From an uncultured Prevotellaceae bacterium (GTDB taxonomy: Bacteria > Bacteroidota > Bacteroidia > Bacteroidales > Bacteroidaceae), in contig CAMJZV010000009.1 in the NCBI GenBank assembly GCA_946410305.1, positions 1 through 64,000 on the forward strand: a stretch of 64,000 nucleotides of DNA, written 5' to 3'. How positions within the stretch are numbered: position 1 is the stretch's first letter; each line of letters begins with the position of its first letter. The notes beneath the pieces were generated by a model, which was not told the DNA's origin, ran no database searches, and worked only from the letters and a program-made list of their open reading frames with translations. Both the position numbers and the translations under genes were made by a program. Shown here piece after piece: positions 1-7,883 of the stretch.

Positions 1-1098
1 TTCATGTAGAGTAGATGTTTGGAATGAATACTCAAATATATGCCTTCCTTCTGCATGTTCTACGATATTAGTCATAATGTTAGAAACAAAATTGGCTTTA
101 GCATCACCAGTAAATGATTCTTCTACTGCTTCAAAAGTCATAAAATTACCTAAATCGTCATTCTTCAATAATGTTTCTATATCCTGATTATTGAAATCAT
201 ATTGTTCTGCTCCTTTATATATATAAATTTGACCTGTGTATCCTTCAGAAGTACAGCCTAAAAAGACTCCTCTAGTATCATATATAGGATTCCTTCCGTC
301 AGGATCCACTAACATCACTGGATCTCCTGCACAATATGAATATGGAGTGATATGATAATATTTCTCTGCCAACGGATCCACGCTCGTCCACATAGGAACA
401 CCAGCCACGTCAAACAGGCGGGCACCGAAGTCGTACATGTTCAAGCCGTTCTGCTTATCGAGTTCTTTGCCAGAGAAGCGGTACGGCTGCCAAGTGTCGC
501 CAGCCATCTGTGCAGGATCCTGCATCTTCATCTCACTGCCGAAGGGATAGTAGCTGATGGTCTCCTTGACGTTGTCGTTGCTGTCAACCTCCTTCCTCGT
601 ACTGCCCAGGTGGTCTGTGACGTAGTAGTTCCAGCTGGTGGGCGTTCCGTTCGCATCCAAGGATACATATCCACCGTCGAACTGCCACATCAGGGGTACG
701 CCGTCGCGCAGTATCAAACCGTCGACATACAGGTCTGTGGTAGTGAAAGTGTGACAACCGCCCTGTCCCGTGGGTGTGTAGGTCGCATGGCAGCTTGACA
801 GTTTCCTGCCATCTGCCGTATAGTAGTTATAGTTCTTCTTTTTCTTGCCCTGTATTCTGATCGTTATCGGATGATGGCCGTAGTCGTAGGTAATGCCGGT
901 GATTCCCCTGTTGCTGTCACGTGTCAGTGCTCCGTTGCCGTCATACTGGTATTCACAGTCCGCATCGGCCCCATCGTTGAAGTCGAGTGCTCCGTTGTAG
1001 TTCAGTGCCTCGGCAGCATCTGTTACTTTCCGCAGCTGGTTGCCGTTATAGCTAATGGTCAGGTCGTCAATGAGACCGAACGTTCCGTTGTTCTTCAT
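1..1098 (-). CDS. RHS repeat-associated core protein, orphan toxin-tip cassette (3' end beyond window)
   Basis: Reverse-strand translation is open for 366 codons from an ATG at 1098 to the left edge, so the C-terminus is missing. It begins MKNNGTFGLID and shows YD/RHS-type repeats followed by the RHS core signature: DHLGSTR, YYPFGSEM, RFSGKELD, MYDFGARLFD, WTSVDPLAEKYY and SPYSY-like TPYSYCAGDP, ending in LVDPDGRNP at about 293-310. In this family the core shell ends at that motif and a variable toxin domain follows. The last ~97 visible residues (1-291) are AT-rich, unlike the GC-rich core, as expected for an exchanged toxin tip; I do not recognise the toxin fold. A full RHS protein is far longer, and an in-frame TAA lies just upstream of the ATG, so this is an N-terminally truncated, displaced tip. 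Its immunity gene would lie left of the window. Very confident for RHS, unsure of function. Confidence 0.88.
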   Translation of the reverse strand, partial: MKNNGTFGLIDDLTISYNGNQLRKVTDAAEALNYNGALDFNDGADADCEYQYDGNGALTRDSNRGITGITYDYGHHPITIRIQGKKKKNYNYYTADGRKLSSCHATYTPTGQGGCHTFTTTDLYVDGLILRDGVPLMWQFDGGYVSLDANGTPTSWNYYVTDHLGSTRKEVDSNDNVKETISYYPFGSEMKMQDPAQMAGDTWQPYRFSGKELDKQNGLNMYDFGARLFDVAGVPMWTSVDPLAEKYYHITPYSYCAGDPVMLVDPDGRNPIYDTRGVFLGCTSEGYTGQIYIYKGAEQYDFNNQDIETLLKNDDLGNFMTFEAVEESFTGDAKANFVSNIMTNIVEHAEGRHIFEYSFQTSTLHE

Positions 1099-1105
1099 AC
1101 TACTG

Positions 1106-1137
1106 CAAAGTTATACATTCTTTTCAACAAAACAAAA
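1106..1137 (-). promoter_or_regulatory. Bacteroidota-type promoter of the RHS tip
   Basis: On the minus strand TAACTTTG (1106-1113) is preceded by TTTG about 19 bases upstream, matching the -33 TTTG / -7 TAnnTTTG pattern of Bacteroidota. The -7 box is only 7 bases from the ATG at 1098, so the transcript would be nearly leaderless. Confidence 0.5.
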
Positions 1138-1157
1138 TTATTCTACTTAAAAGTGGA

Positions 1158-1559
1158 TCACTCAGAATCGATCCCGTGATCCCTATTCTCTCGGTAATTC
1201 TCATAAATGTTTTTTAGAATTTCTTCTAAATTGTATCTACTTTCCCCTCCAATGTTCCCTTTTATATATTTCCCAGAAACTCCAAACACTTGTTTTTTGT
1301 TACCACTATATAAGGAAATTTCCATATTAGGATAGAAATGAGTCGTGCATATTGTAGTCGAATTATACAAAATGTCACAAACATGATTTATATCTTTGGG
1401 GTTTCTAATGCATACATAATATTTTAAGCGATTTTTATAATGTGAGATATGAATTGAGTCGACCTCTTCCAAACGATACTCGGTAAACGATTCCCTTTTA
1501 CAAGAAGAAGTAATAGCTATTCCACAAAGAACAATTATGATGAATAATAAATATTTCAT
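1158..1559 (-). CDS. Putative lipoprotein, candidate immunity protein of a displaced toxin cassette
   Basis: The protein from the ATG at 1559 (133 aa) starts MKYLLFIIIVLCGIAITSSC, a lipoprotein signal peptide with a cysteine in lipobox position. An upstream in-frame ATG at 1634 would add 25 residues in front of the signal peptide and is unlikely. The mature part is about 115 residues, AT-rich and without a domain I recognise. It lies directly upstream of the orphan RHS tip, where the immunity gene of the preceding toxin cassette would sit in an RHS array. The immunity role is inference from position, size, lipoprotein signal and base composition. Confidence 0.6.
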   Translation of the reverse strand: MKYLLFIIIVLCGIAITSSCKRESFTEYRLEEVDSIHISHYKNRLKYYVCIRNPKDINHVCDILYNSTTICTTHFYPNMEISLYSGNKKQVFGVSGKYIKGNIGGESRYNLEEILKNIYENYRENRDHGIDSE

Positions 1560-1569
1560 AAAAAGTTGT

Positions 1570-1668
1570 CTAATATTCGACGAAACTATTTTTTTCTTTA
1601 CCATTCGGATCAACAATAGTTTTCGTGCAATCACAGGGTTTTTGATTGAATCTCGTTAAGCGTCTCAT
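1570..1668 (-). pseudogene. Possible 32-codon gene remnant behind a good promoter
   Basis: An ATG at 1668 with GAAAGG just upstream opens 32 codons (MRRLTRFNQKPCDCTKT...) ending in TAG at 1570. It contains VDPNGKE, which resembles the VDPDGRE-type boundary motif at the end of RHS cores. It could be the fused stump of a deleted RHS gene, a leader peptide or chance; the next gene starts 10 bases downstream. Confidence 0.25.
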
Positions 1669-1724
1669 CCTTTCAATATCTTAATTTTGATTTGATTCTT
1701 TTATAGTGAATCTGAATCGTTCTG

Positions 1725-1756
1725 CAAAGATACAACATTTTCAACTGACTGCCAAA
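1725..1756 (-). promoter_or_regulatory. Minus-strand promoter of the toxin-island remnant
   Basis: TATCTTTG on the minus strand (1725-1732) with TTTG exactly 20 bases upstream fits both promoter elements. Transcription would run left through the 32-codon remnant, the lipoprotein and the RHS tip. Confidence 0.6.
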
Positions 1757-1885
1757 TTATCTGAGTAAACTTTGTGATCTTACAGCATTTTTTGTTTGAA
1801 AATTGCCTTCACATTCACGCGTAAGTCGTTGATAGATTGCGCAATAAGTGTGAACCCTGTTTTTCGAGATATTTTAATTATTGTA

Positions 1886-2006
1886 GTGGAGAGGTGGAGA
1901 TGGTGGAGTATATTTTTAAAAGTCTACGCGTACCTGTGTACATTATTATATACATGTGTACGCAAGGAGTTTATAATTACTACCCCACCATCTCCACCAT
2001 CTCCAC
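1886..2006. repeat. Inverted repeat GGTGGAGATGGTGG with inner dyad
   Basis: GGTGGAGATGGTGG at 1893-1906 has its exact reverse complement at 1985-1998. With one indel the arms extend to about 21 bases (1886-1906 and 1985-2006). Inside lies a second inverted pair, GCGTAC (1928-1933) and GTACGC (1958-1963). The two overlapping plus-strand reading frames here (72 and 62 codons) run through the repeat, encode repetitive TTPPSPPSPP-type sequence and are not convincing genes. Confidence 0.6.
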
Positions 2007-2191
2007 CCACATGAGACACAAGTGACAGGCTCCTGTTTCATTTACTAATTTCTGACTAGGGTCTGGCCTCCTGTCAAACAGAAAAATTGCAAAATCTATT
2101 AACCTATTATCATTCATTTATCAGACATGTTCCAATAAGTCCTTGGATATTTATGCGGTTTTTGTTTTGAAGACCTGAAAATTTTGTGATA

Positions 2192-2541
2192 GAGACTGAC
2201 AGACTGACAAAACGCCGATGTAGAAAGGGTTTGCAGTCTTTTTGGAGACTGTCAAGACTGACAGGAGACTGACAGTCCACCGACCTTAAATTCTAACAGA
2301 ATAATTGTCTAGAAAATTCTATGAATTCTCTAGAGAATTGTCCGCGTATTAGGTGTGTACGGTAGAAATTCTCTAGAGAATTTTTCGTTTATACAGCTGA
2401 TATTCGAATAGATACAGCTGATATGCGCAAAGATACTGCTATTATCTGGACTAAATGTTGTCAGTCTTGTCAGTCTCTAAAAGACTGTCAACAGACTGCA
2501 AATGCCCTGTGCATCGGGCTTTTGTCAGTCTGACAGTCTTA
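2192..2541. repeat. Long imperfect inverted repeat enclosing palindromes and iteron-like direct repeats
   Basis: The left arm (about 2192-2265) and the reverse complement of the right arm (about 2461-2541) align with some gaps over ~75 bases. Both share AGACTG(A/T)CAGACTGACAAAA, a CCGATG block, TTTGCAGTCT and GACAAGACTGAC-like ends. Between the arms are two AATTCTCTAGAGAATT palindromes (2324-2339 and 2367-2382) and three related 13-mers, ATACAGCTGATAT at 2391 and 2412 and ATACTGCTATTAT at 2433, spaced exactly 21 bases. No gene is visible. Function unknown; it could be the end or origin/operator region of a lost mobile element. Confidence 0.6.
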
Positions 2542-2565
2542 AAAACATTTTTTGCCAATTTTTTC

Positions 2566-2606
2566 AGATAAAATCACCATGCTATGGGATTTTTTGCGTA
2601 TCTTTG
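2566..2606 (+). promoter_or_regulatory. Hairpin plus T-run fused to promoter of the GH35 gene
   Basis: A short bulged hairpin (AATCACCAT / ATGGGATT) is followed by a T-run and TATCTTTG (2599-2606). It is a degenerate form of the AAATCCCA...TGGGATTT cassette found at 6720, 9613 and 10661. The predicted start site near 2613 rules out the in-frame ATG at 2552 and supports the ATG at 2630. Confidence 0.55.
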
Positions 2607-2629
2607 TCCGCAGAAACAAATTACAGCAT

Positions 2630-4261
2630 ATGAAAAGACTGATTATTTCCCTGATTGCATTAATCACAATACAGAGTATCCTTGCTGCTGACAGACTATC
2701 GTCACTGCCCTGCCCTATCCTTGGCGGTGAGTTGAGCAATTCGGCCGCTACTTCGGTGGCAGACATTGACGAGGTGATGCCGCGGATGCGGGCATTAGGA
2801 CTAAATACGGTGCTCGTTCCTGCTTATTGGGAATTGATGGAACCAGTAGAGGGTCAGTTCGACTTCACACTCATCGACCGCACCATTGACGTGGCGCGAC
2901 AGGAGCAGTTGCACGTGGTGTTCCTTTGGTTCGGTGCGTGGAAAAACTCGATGTCGTGCTATACGCCAGCATGGTTCAAACAGGATACGAAGCGGTTCCC
3001 ACGGGCAATGACTGCCGAAGGCAAGCAGATGGAGATAGCCTCGTGCTTCAGCGACAAAGTGCTGCAGGCCGACCTGAAAGCATTCTCAGCACTCATGCAA
3101 CATATCAAGGAGCGCGACCCGCAGCGTGAGGTGGTCGTCATGATGCAGATAGAAAATGAGATCGGTATGCTGGAATCTGCACGCGACCATTCACCGTTGG
3201 CAGAGAAAGCTTATAAAAAGGAACGTTGGGCTGAGCGCTACGGCACGGACGAGTATGCTGATGAGAAGTTTATGGCATTGAGCTATGCCCGCTATGTGGA
3301 GCATCTGGCTCAAGCAGCCCGCAAAAATCACGACATGCCACTCTATGTGAATGCAGCCATGAACAGTCGTGGGCGTCGTCCAGGCGAATATCCGTCGGCA
3401 GGGCCGTTAGCACATCTCATAGACTTCTGGCACGAGGGCGCACCCAGCATTGACCTGCTCGCCCCTGATATCTACGACACAGGCTTTAAGTCGTGGTGTG
3501 CGCAGTATGCTATGCCTTTGCGTCCGCAAGATGGGGGAAAAATCAAGAATCGGCTCTTTATCCCTGAAAGTCGCTGTTGCGAGAACAGCGGAGTGCGTGC
3601 CCTCTATGCCTTCGGTGAACATCAGGCTTTGGGCTTCTCGCCTTTTGCCATCGATCAAGCCAGTGAGAAAGAGACGGAATCTGTGACACAGGCCTACGCC
3701 CTCATAAAACAGTTGGCGGTAGCAAATTCTTCACTCTTCACTCTTCACTCTTCACTTAAAACTTGGGGCCTTCTCTTCGACCAAGAAGATTGTGAGCGCA
3801 TTATCAATGATGACAATGTGCTAATGACTTGTCGCCATTACTTTACCCTACCCTGGGATCCCCGTGCCACCGATGGTAGCACATGGCCCGAGGGCGGTGC
3901 CATGCTTATCCGTCTTGGTAAATACGACTATCTATTGGCTGGCAGCGGTGTGGTCATTGACTTCAAGACTCCTACTGAAAAGCAACAAGAACAGCAAAAG
4001 ACATTAGGCGAGGACGGTTTTGCAGAAGCAGGTGGATCAATGGTCAATGTTCAATGGTCCTCGCAACGCCACACTCTCAAAGAGAGAATGTTCAATGGAA
4101 AACGCCTCGGTCTTCTTTCCGTCGATGAAGTTTCCATCTCTGACGATGGCACCATGCAATACCTCCGACGTCATAACGGCGACCAAACCCATCAAGGCCG
4201 TCACGCCCGCATCGGCGTCGGCGAGTGGAAGTTGCTGCACATTAAGCTATACGAATATTAA
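2630..4261 (+). CDS. GH35-like beta-galactosidase (DUF5597-type), exported
   Basis: 543 residues starting MKRLIISLIALITIQSILA, a signal peptide; the frame opens earlier at 2552 but that ATG lies upstream of the promoter. The protein has a TIM-barrel glycosidase pattern with MMQIENEIGML (acid/base candidate E177) and FIPESR (nucleophile candidate E313), and resembles Bacteroidota GH35 proteins with a C-terminal DUF5597-like beta domain. Members of this group remove beta-galactose, for example from xyloglucan; the substrate here is inferred. The segment AVANSSLFTLHSSLK (about residues 362-376) is encoded by a TTCACTC-type dispersed repeat and interrupts the expected domain linker. It is followed 107 bases later by a small exported protein and a carbohydrate-binding protein. 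Confidence 0.75.
   Translation: MKRLIISLIALITIQSILAADRLSSLPCPILGGELSNSAATSVADIDEVMPRMRALGLNTVLVPAYWELMEPVEGQFDFTLIDRTIDVARQEQLHVVFLWFGAWKNSMSCYTPAWFKQDTKRFPRAMTAEGKQMEIASCFSDKVLQADLKAFSALMQHIKERDPQREVVVMMQIENEIGMLESARDHSPLAEKAYKKERWAERYGTDEYADEKFMALSYARYVEHLAQAARKNHDMPLYVNAAMNSRGRRPGEYPSAGPLAHLIDFWHEGAPSIDLLAPDIYDTGFKSWCAQYAMPLRPQDGGKIKNRLFIPESRCCENSGVRALYAFGEHQALGFSPFAIDQASEKETESVTQAYALIKQLAVANSSLFTLHSSLKTWGLLFDQEDCERIINDDNVLMTCRHYFTLPWDPRATDGSTWPEGGAMLIRLGKYDYLLAGSGVVIDFKTPTEKQQEQQKTLGEDGFAEAGGSMVNVQWSSQRHTLKERMFNGKRLGLLSVDEVSISDDGTMQYLRRHNGDQTHQGRHARIGVGEWKLLHIKLYEY
3716..3759 (+). repeat. TTCACTC-type dispersed repeat inside the GH35 coding sequence
   Basis: A run of TCTTCAC units preceded by GCGGTAGCAAAT. 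The first 25 bases (3716-3740) are identical to 53829-53853, an intergenic site 50 kb away. Here the repeat is read in frame as part of the enzyme. Confidence 0.7.
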
Positions 4262-4331
4262 GGAAAACCTCCATTCGTTGAACAAATCAGGGTGTTCATT
4301 GAATATAATTGGTGGACATGCTATTTATTCT

Positions 4332-4339
4332 TACCTTTA
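4332..4339 (+). promoter_or_regulatory. Possible -7 element
   Basis: TACCTTTA is close to TAnnTTTG and lies 29 bases before the ATG at 4369. It may drive the two-gene unit 4369-6704 independently of the GH35 gene. Confidence 0.35.
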
Positions 4340-4368
4340 CAGCAAAAACAACAAACTACTAAGTGAAT

Positions 4369-4740
4369 ATGAAGAAAATCGTTTTATTTATGACGATGCT
4401 GGTAGGAACGCTGACGGCGCAGGCCAGTGACTATACCTACCTGACTTTTGAGACAACGGACGGGGCGAAGGCTTCGGTATCCGTGTCTAATTTGACGTTG
4501 AGCATCAGTGAGACGACACTGACGGCAGGAACGCAATCGTTCACCCTCTCCAACCTGAGCAAAATGTACTTCTCAAACACTGACGAAACGACAGGGATAA
4601 GTGAAGTTATGAGGGCTGAATTGGACGGGGCTACGGAAATCTACAACTTGCAAGGCCATAAGGTGAGCAAAGACCAGATGCGCCGTGGCGTGTATGTGAT
4701 TAAGACAAAGCAGGGAACCTTTAAACTGAACGTAAAATGA
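4369..4740 (+). CDS. Small exported protein with type IX-like C-terminal sorting tail
   Basis: 123 residues from ATG 4369 (a GTG two codons earlier is possible but unnecessary). It begins MKKIVLFMTMLVGTLTAQAS, a signal peptide, followed by ~65 residues without a recognised domain. The C-terminus IYNLQGHKVSKDQMRRGVYV...FKLNVK has the layout of type A sorting tails (YN-xGxxV ... GxYVI ... K), also seen in the CE6 and GH10 proteins at 46825 and 48443. Its stop overlaps the start of the next gene (ATGA at 4737-4740), indicating translational coupling with the carbohydrate-binding protein. Function unknown; possibly a surface partner of that protein. Confidence 0.75.
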   Translation: MKKIVLFMTMLVGTLTAQASDYTYLTFETTDGAKASVSVSNLTLSISETTLTAGTQSFTLSNLSKMYFSNTDETTGISEVMRAELDGATEIYNLQGHKVSKDQMRRGVYVIKTKQGTFKLNVK

Positions 4741-6704
4741 AGCGCACGTTATTCTCAATGATAGCCCTCATGCTGGCGATAGCAGCAGGGGCACAGACGC
4801 TGAACGTCAAGGTGGGTAGCGTGACCTATCAGTTTCCTGCTGAGCAAACGGGTGAGATGACCTATGCCAATGGAGAGACCATGACCATCATGGGTAAGAC
4901 ATTTACGCTGGCTGACATCAATAGCATGACGGTGGACAACAGCGAAGTCAGTGACGGCACGATAGGCATCAGTTATAACGGCTCGACGGCATCGGTGACG
5001 GTAGCTGGCAATGTGGCGCAGTACGTCACGCCAACCGTCAGCGGGGCGCATGTATCGATAGCCCAGAGTGACGATCTGGCTGAGGAAATCACCTACACGC
5101 TGAGCGGCACATCAAACGATGGAGAGTTTTATATGTCGGGCTCGTACAAGGCAACGATAGAGCTGAACGGCCTGACACTGACCAACGCGACACCAGTATA
5201 TAGCGGTGCCGCCGTACACATCCAGAACGGCAAGCGCATCAAGGTGAAGATTGTTACAGGAACGACCAACACGCTCAGCGATGCCTCCAGTGGTTCGCAG
5301 AAGGGCTGTCTCTACATCAAGGGACACGCCGAGTTTGCGCAGAAGGGTACGCTGAACGTGGTGGGCAACGTGAAGCACGGCATCAAGACGGGCGAGTACT
5401 TCACCATCAAGAACGCCACCATCAACGTGACTTCAGCAGCAGGTGACGGCATCAGCTGTGCTGAGTATTTCCTCATGGAGAGCGGTACGATTAACATCAG
5501 CGGCACGCAGGACGACGGCATCCAGTGCGACATCGACGGCGACGCCTCTACTGGCGAGACCACCGACCACGAGGAAGAGGACAGCGGCAACGTCTATCTG
5601 GAGGGCGGTACACTGAATATCAACGTGACAGCTGCAGCTACAAAGGGCATCAAGGCCGATGGCGACATAAAGATAAGCGACGGCGACATCACCGTGAAGA
5701 CCACAGGCGGTGGCGCGTGGGATAGCGACGACAAGAAGACTAAGGCTTCGAGTTGTCTCAGCGCCGACGGCAATATGACCATCAGTGGCGGCACACTGAA
5801 CCTGACCAGCACGGGAGCAGGTGGCAAGGGCATCAATGGCGACGGCACGTTTACCGCTACGGGCGGCACGACAACCATAAAGACCAGTGGCAATGCCGTG
5901 GTAGCATCGTCGAGCGGCAGCATCTCTACCGTTAGCAGTTCGCAGCAACTCGATCGCTACGACAGCGACTATAAGTCATCGCCCAAGGGCATCAAGATTG
6001 ACGGGGCCATTGTGATTAGCGACAATGCCATCATCAGCGTCACCACTACAGGTGCTGGCGGTGAGGGCATCGAGAGCAAGACCTCGATAGACATCACAGG
6101 CGGACAGGTGACTATCAACGCCTCGGACGATGCCATCAACGCTTCGTATAACGACGACACCAAGAGCCTGAGCTATGCTGGCAATCTGACTATCAGTGGC
6201 GGCTACGTCTATGCCCGCTCTACTGGTAACGACGGCATCGACGCCAACGGTAACGTATATATTAAAGGGGGACTGGTGTATGCCATTGGTGCCTCGTCAC
6301 CCGAGGTGGCCATCGACGCCAATAGCGAGGAACAGAAGAAACTCTACGTCACTGGTGGCACTATCATCGCCATCGGTGGACTGGAGCGCGGTGCCAGCCT
6401 TACGCAGTCATGCTATCAGGCCTCATCGTGGAGCAAGAATACCTGGTACGCAATGACTGTCGGCAGCGAGACCTTCGCCTTCAAGACGCCATCAAGTGGA
6501 GGTAACACGATGGTTGTTAGCGGAGCCTCGCAGCCAACAATGAAGAGCGGTGTCACCGTCAGCGGCGGCACCAGTATCTTCGACGGTGTCGGATATACCA
6601 GTACTACCTATAGTGGTGGCACAAACGTCAGCATCTCATCCTATACTAACAGCAGTGGCGGACCTGGCGGTGGCGGATTCCCAGGTGGTCCTGGCGGACA
6701 TTGA
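4737..6704 (+). CDS. Exported carbohydrate-binding beta-helix protein (Cthe_2159-like)
   Basis: 655 residues with a signal peptide (MKRTLFSMIALMLAIAAGAQ). From about residue 100 it is built of repeating units such as ATINVTSAAGDGI, GTINISGTQDDGI, GTLNINVTAAATKGI and GQVTINASDDAI, typical of a right-handed parallel beta-helix of the Cthe_2159 family, whose founding member binds acidic polysaccharides and cellulose. The repeats contain many Asp-Gly turns that could hold calcium. It ends in a Gly-rich tail (GGPGGGGFPGGPGGH) like that of the esterase at 43200. It overlaps the previous gene by four bases. The ligand is not predictable from sequence. Confidence 0.78.
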   Translation: MKRTLFSMIALMLAIAAGAQTLNVKVGSVTYQFPAEQTGEMTYANGETMTIMGKTFTLADINSMTVDNSEVSDGTIGISYNGSTASVTVAGNVAQYVTPTVSGAHVSIAQSDDLAEEITYTLSGTSNDGEFYMSGSYKATIELNGLTLTNATPVYSGAAVHIQNGKRIKVKIVTGTTNTLSDASSGSQKGCLYIKGHAEFAQKGTLNVVGNVKHGIKTGEYFTIKNATINVTSAAGDGISCAEYFLMESGTINISGTQDDGIQCDIDGDASTGETTDHEEEDSGNVYLEGGTLNINVTAAATKGIKADGDIKISDGDITVKTTGGGAWDSDDKKTKASSCLSADGNMTISGGTLNLTSTGAGGKGINGDGTFTATGGTTTIKTSGNAVVASSSGSISTVSSSQQLDRYDSDYKSSPKGIKIDGAIVISDNAIISVTTTGAGGEGIESKTSIDITGGQVTINASDDAINASYNDDTKSLSYAGNLTISGGYVYARSTGNDGIDANGNVYIKGGLVYAIGASSPEVAIDANSEEQKKLYVTGGTIIAIGGLERGASLTQSCYQASSWSKNTWYAMTVGSETFAFKTPSSGGNTMVVSGASQPTMKSGVTVSGGTSIFDGVGYTSTTYSGGTNVSISSYTNSSGGPGGGGFPGGPGGH

Positions 6705-6719
6705 TAACAAAAAAAATAT

Positions 6720-6768
6720 AAATCCCAAGGCATTATCAACACGTTTTGGGATTTTTTTCGTATATTCG
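6720..6768 (+). terminator. Fused terminator-promoter cassette
   Basis: AAATCCCAA (6720-6728) pairs with TTGGGATTT (6746-6754), followed by a T-run that ends the previous gene; the promoter-like TATATTCG (6761-6768) follows within a few bases. Same hairpin family as 9613-9660 and 10661-10709. Confidence 0.7.
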
Positions 6769-6796
6769 CAGCAGATTTAATAAGATATGTGACACA

Positions 6797-7258
6797 ATGA
6801 TTAGAAGAGCTGAAATAAAAGACATTCCAGGTATCATCAGTTTGCTGCATCAGGTGAACATGGTGCATCATGTACTGCGTCCCGACTTGTTTAAACCACA
6901 CACTACCAAGTATAACGAGCAGGAACTGGAAACCCTGATTGGAGATGACAGCAAACCTATCTTTGTTTTTGAAGATGGAGCGGTATTAGGTCATGCTTTC
7001 TGCATGATAACCGAAGTTGAAGACGATAAATTGCTGCAAGACATCAAGACGCTGTATATTGATGACATCTGCGTAGATGAAAATGCTCGCGGCAAACATG
7101 TTGGCAAGGCTTTGTATGAATATGTCCGCGATTATGCCCAGTCAATTGGCTGCAACAACATCACCCTGAACGTATGGGATGGCAACGATGCAGCACTAAG
7201 CTTTTACAGGAACATGGGCATGAAAGTCCAGAAAACGACTATGGAGATTGTGCTGTAA
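6797..7258 (+). CDS. GNAT family N-acetyltransferase
   Basis: 153 residues from the ATG at 6797 (MIRRAEIKDIPGIISLL); the earlier in-frame ATG at 6746 lies inside the terminator hairpin. The order of GNAT motifs is intact: N-terminal beta-strand/helix, the central strand IKTLYIDDICVDENARGKHVGKALYEYV containing the acetyl-CoA P-loop (R/G-x-x-G-x-G/A as RGKHVGKA), then ITLNVWDGNDAALSFYRNMGM. Such enzymes transfer an acetyl group from acetyl-CoA to an amine; the substrate is unknown. It is a single-gene unit between a terminator-promoter cassette and a convergent gene. Confidence 0.85.
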   Translation: MIRRAEIKDIPGIISLLHQVNMVHHVLRPDLFKPHTTKYNEQELETLIGDDSKPIFVFEDGAVLGHAFCMITEVEDDKLLQDIKTLYIDDICVDENARGKHVGKALYEYVRDYAQSIGCNNITLNVWDGNDAALSFYRNMGMKVQKTTMEIVL

Positions 7259-7299
7259 TATTTACTAATAACTTTTGATTAACCTGCTGTTGAGGGGCG

Positions 7300-7857
7300 T
7301 CATAGCGGCGTAATCCTTAATATCTGTCTTGTCGTTTTTCTGGCTTCCTTCCAACGGGGAAAGAACTTATCCATCAGGGCATGGAAACGGACATTGTGGC
7401 TTGGCTCCAACAGATGGCACAGTTCATGAACCACCACGTGCTCGACACACCATTCGGGCAACAACAGCAGATAGGCAGAAAAGCAGATGGACTTGTCCTT
7501 GACATTGCAGACGCCCCAACGTGAAATCATCGCCTTGTAATAGACCGCTGACGGCATCACGCCCATCTCCTTGGAATGGCGATCCACCATCGGCTCTATC
7601 AAGGCTTTCAATCGCCTCAAGGCATCGTCAGCCTGTTCTCTTGTCTTTAGCGGCAACTGACTATAAAAACCTGCCCTACGCTTTTGGCTCTCATAGGTTT
7701 TCTTACGTGCCTCGGCTATCCATTCGCGGTGTTCATCAATGAACCTCTCCACCTCTTTCCTAGGCATACCAATAGGTGCCGACACATGTACATCGCCATT
7801 CTTAACGATGCGCATTGACAGCCTCCTGGTTCTCCTGTATGTCACCTGTATAGCCAT
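7300..7857 (-). CDS. YgjP-like zinc metallopeptidase-domain protein
   Basis: 185 residues. It has the YgjP (DUF45) arrangement: N-terminal beta-rich region (YRRTRRLSMRIVKNGDVHVSAPIGMP), then RWGVCN and the zinc motif HELCHLLEPSHNVRFHALMDKFFPRW with HExxH-like His residues. The usual glutamate and two histidines are all present. Its biological role in this family is poorly known; members are cytosolic and have no signal peptide, as here. It lies 26 bases downstream of the AraC gene on the same strand and is probably co-transcribed. It converges on the GNAT gene. Confidence 0.82.
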   Translation of the reverse strand: MAIQVTYRRTRRLSMRIVKNGDVHVSAPIGMPRKEVERFIDEHREWIAEARKKTYESQKRRAGFYSQLPLKTREQADDALRRLKALIEPMVDRHSKEMGVMPSAVYYKAMISRWGVCNVKDKSICFSAYLLLLPEWCVEHVVVHELCHLLEPSHNVRFHALMDKFFPRWKEARKTTRQILRITPL

Positions 7858-7883
7858 ATGCTAATAATCGGTACAAAGTTTGT

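Noticed and set aside
352..1179. Plus-strand reading frames of 148 and 102 codons
   Set aside because: They lie opposite the RHS coding frame, which carries clear family motifs; the plus-strand peptides have none.
1796..2025. Two overlapping plus-strand frames of 72 and 62 codons
   Set aside because: They run through an inverted repeat, encode low-complexity ends and have no promoter or family match.
5433..5948. 171-codon minus-strand frame inside the beta-helix gene
   Set aside because: Shadow of the repetitive Asp/Gly-rich coding sequence on the plus strand.
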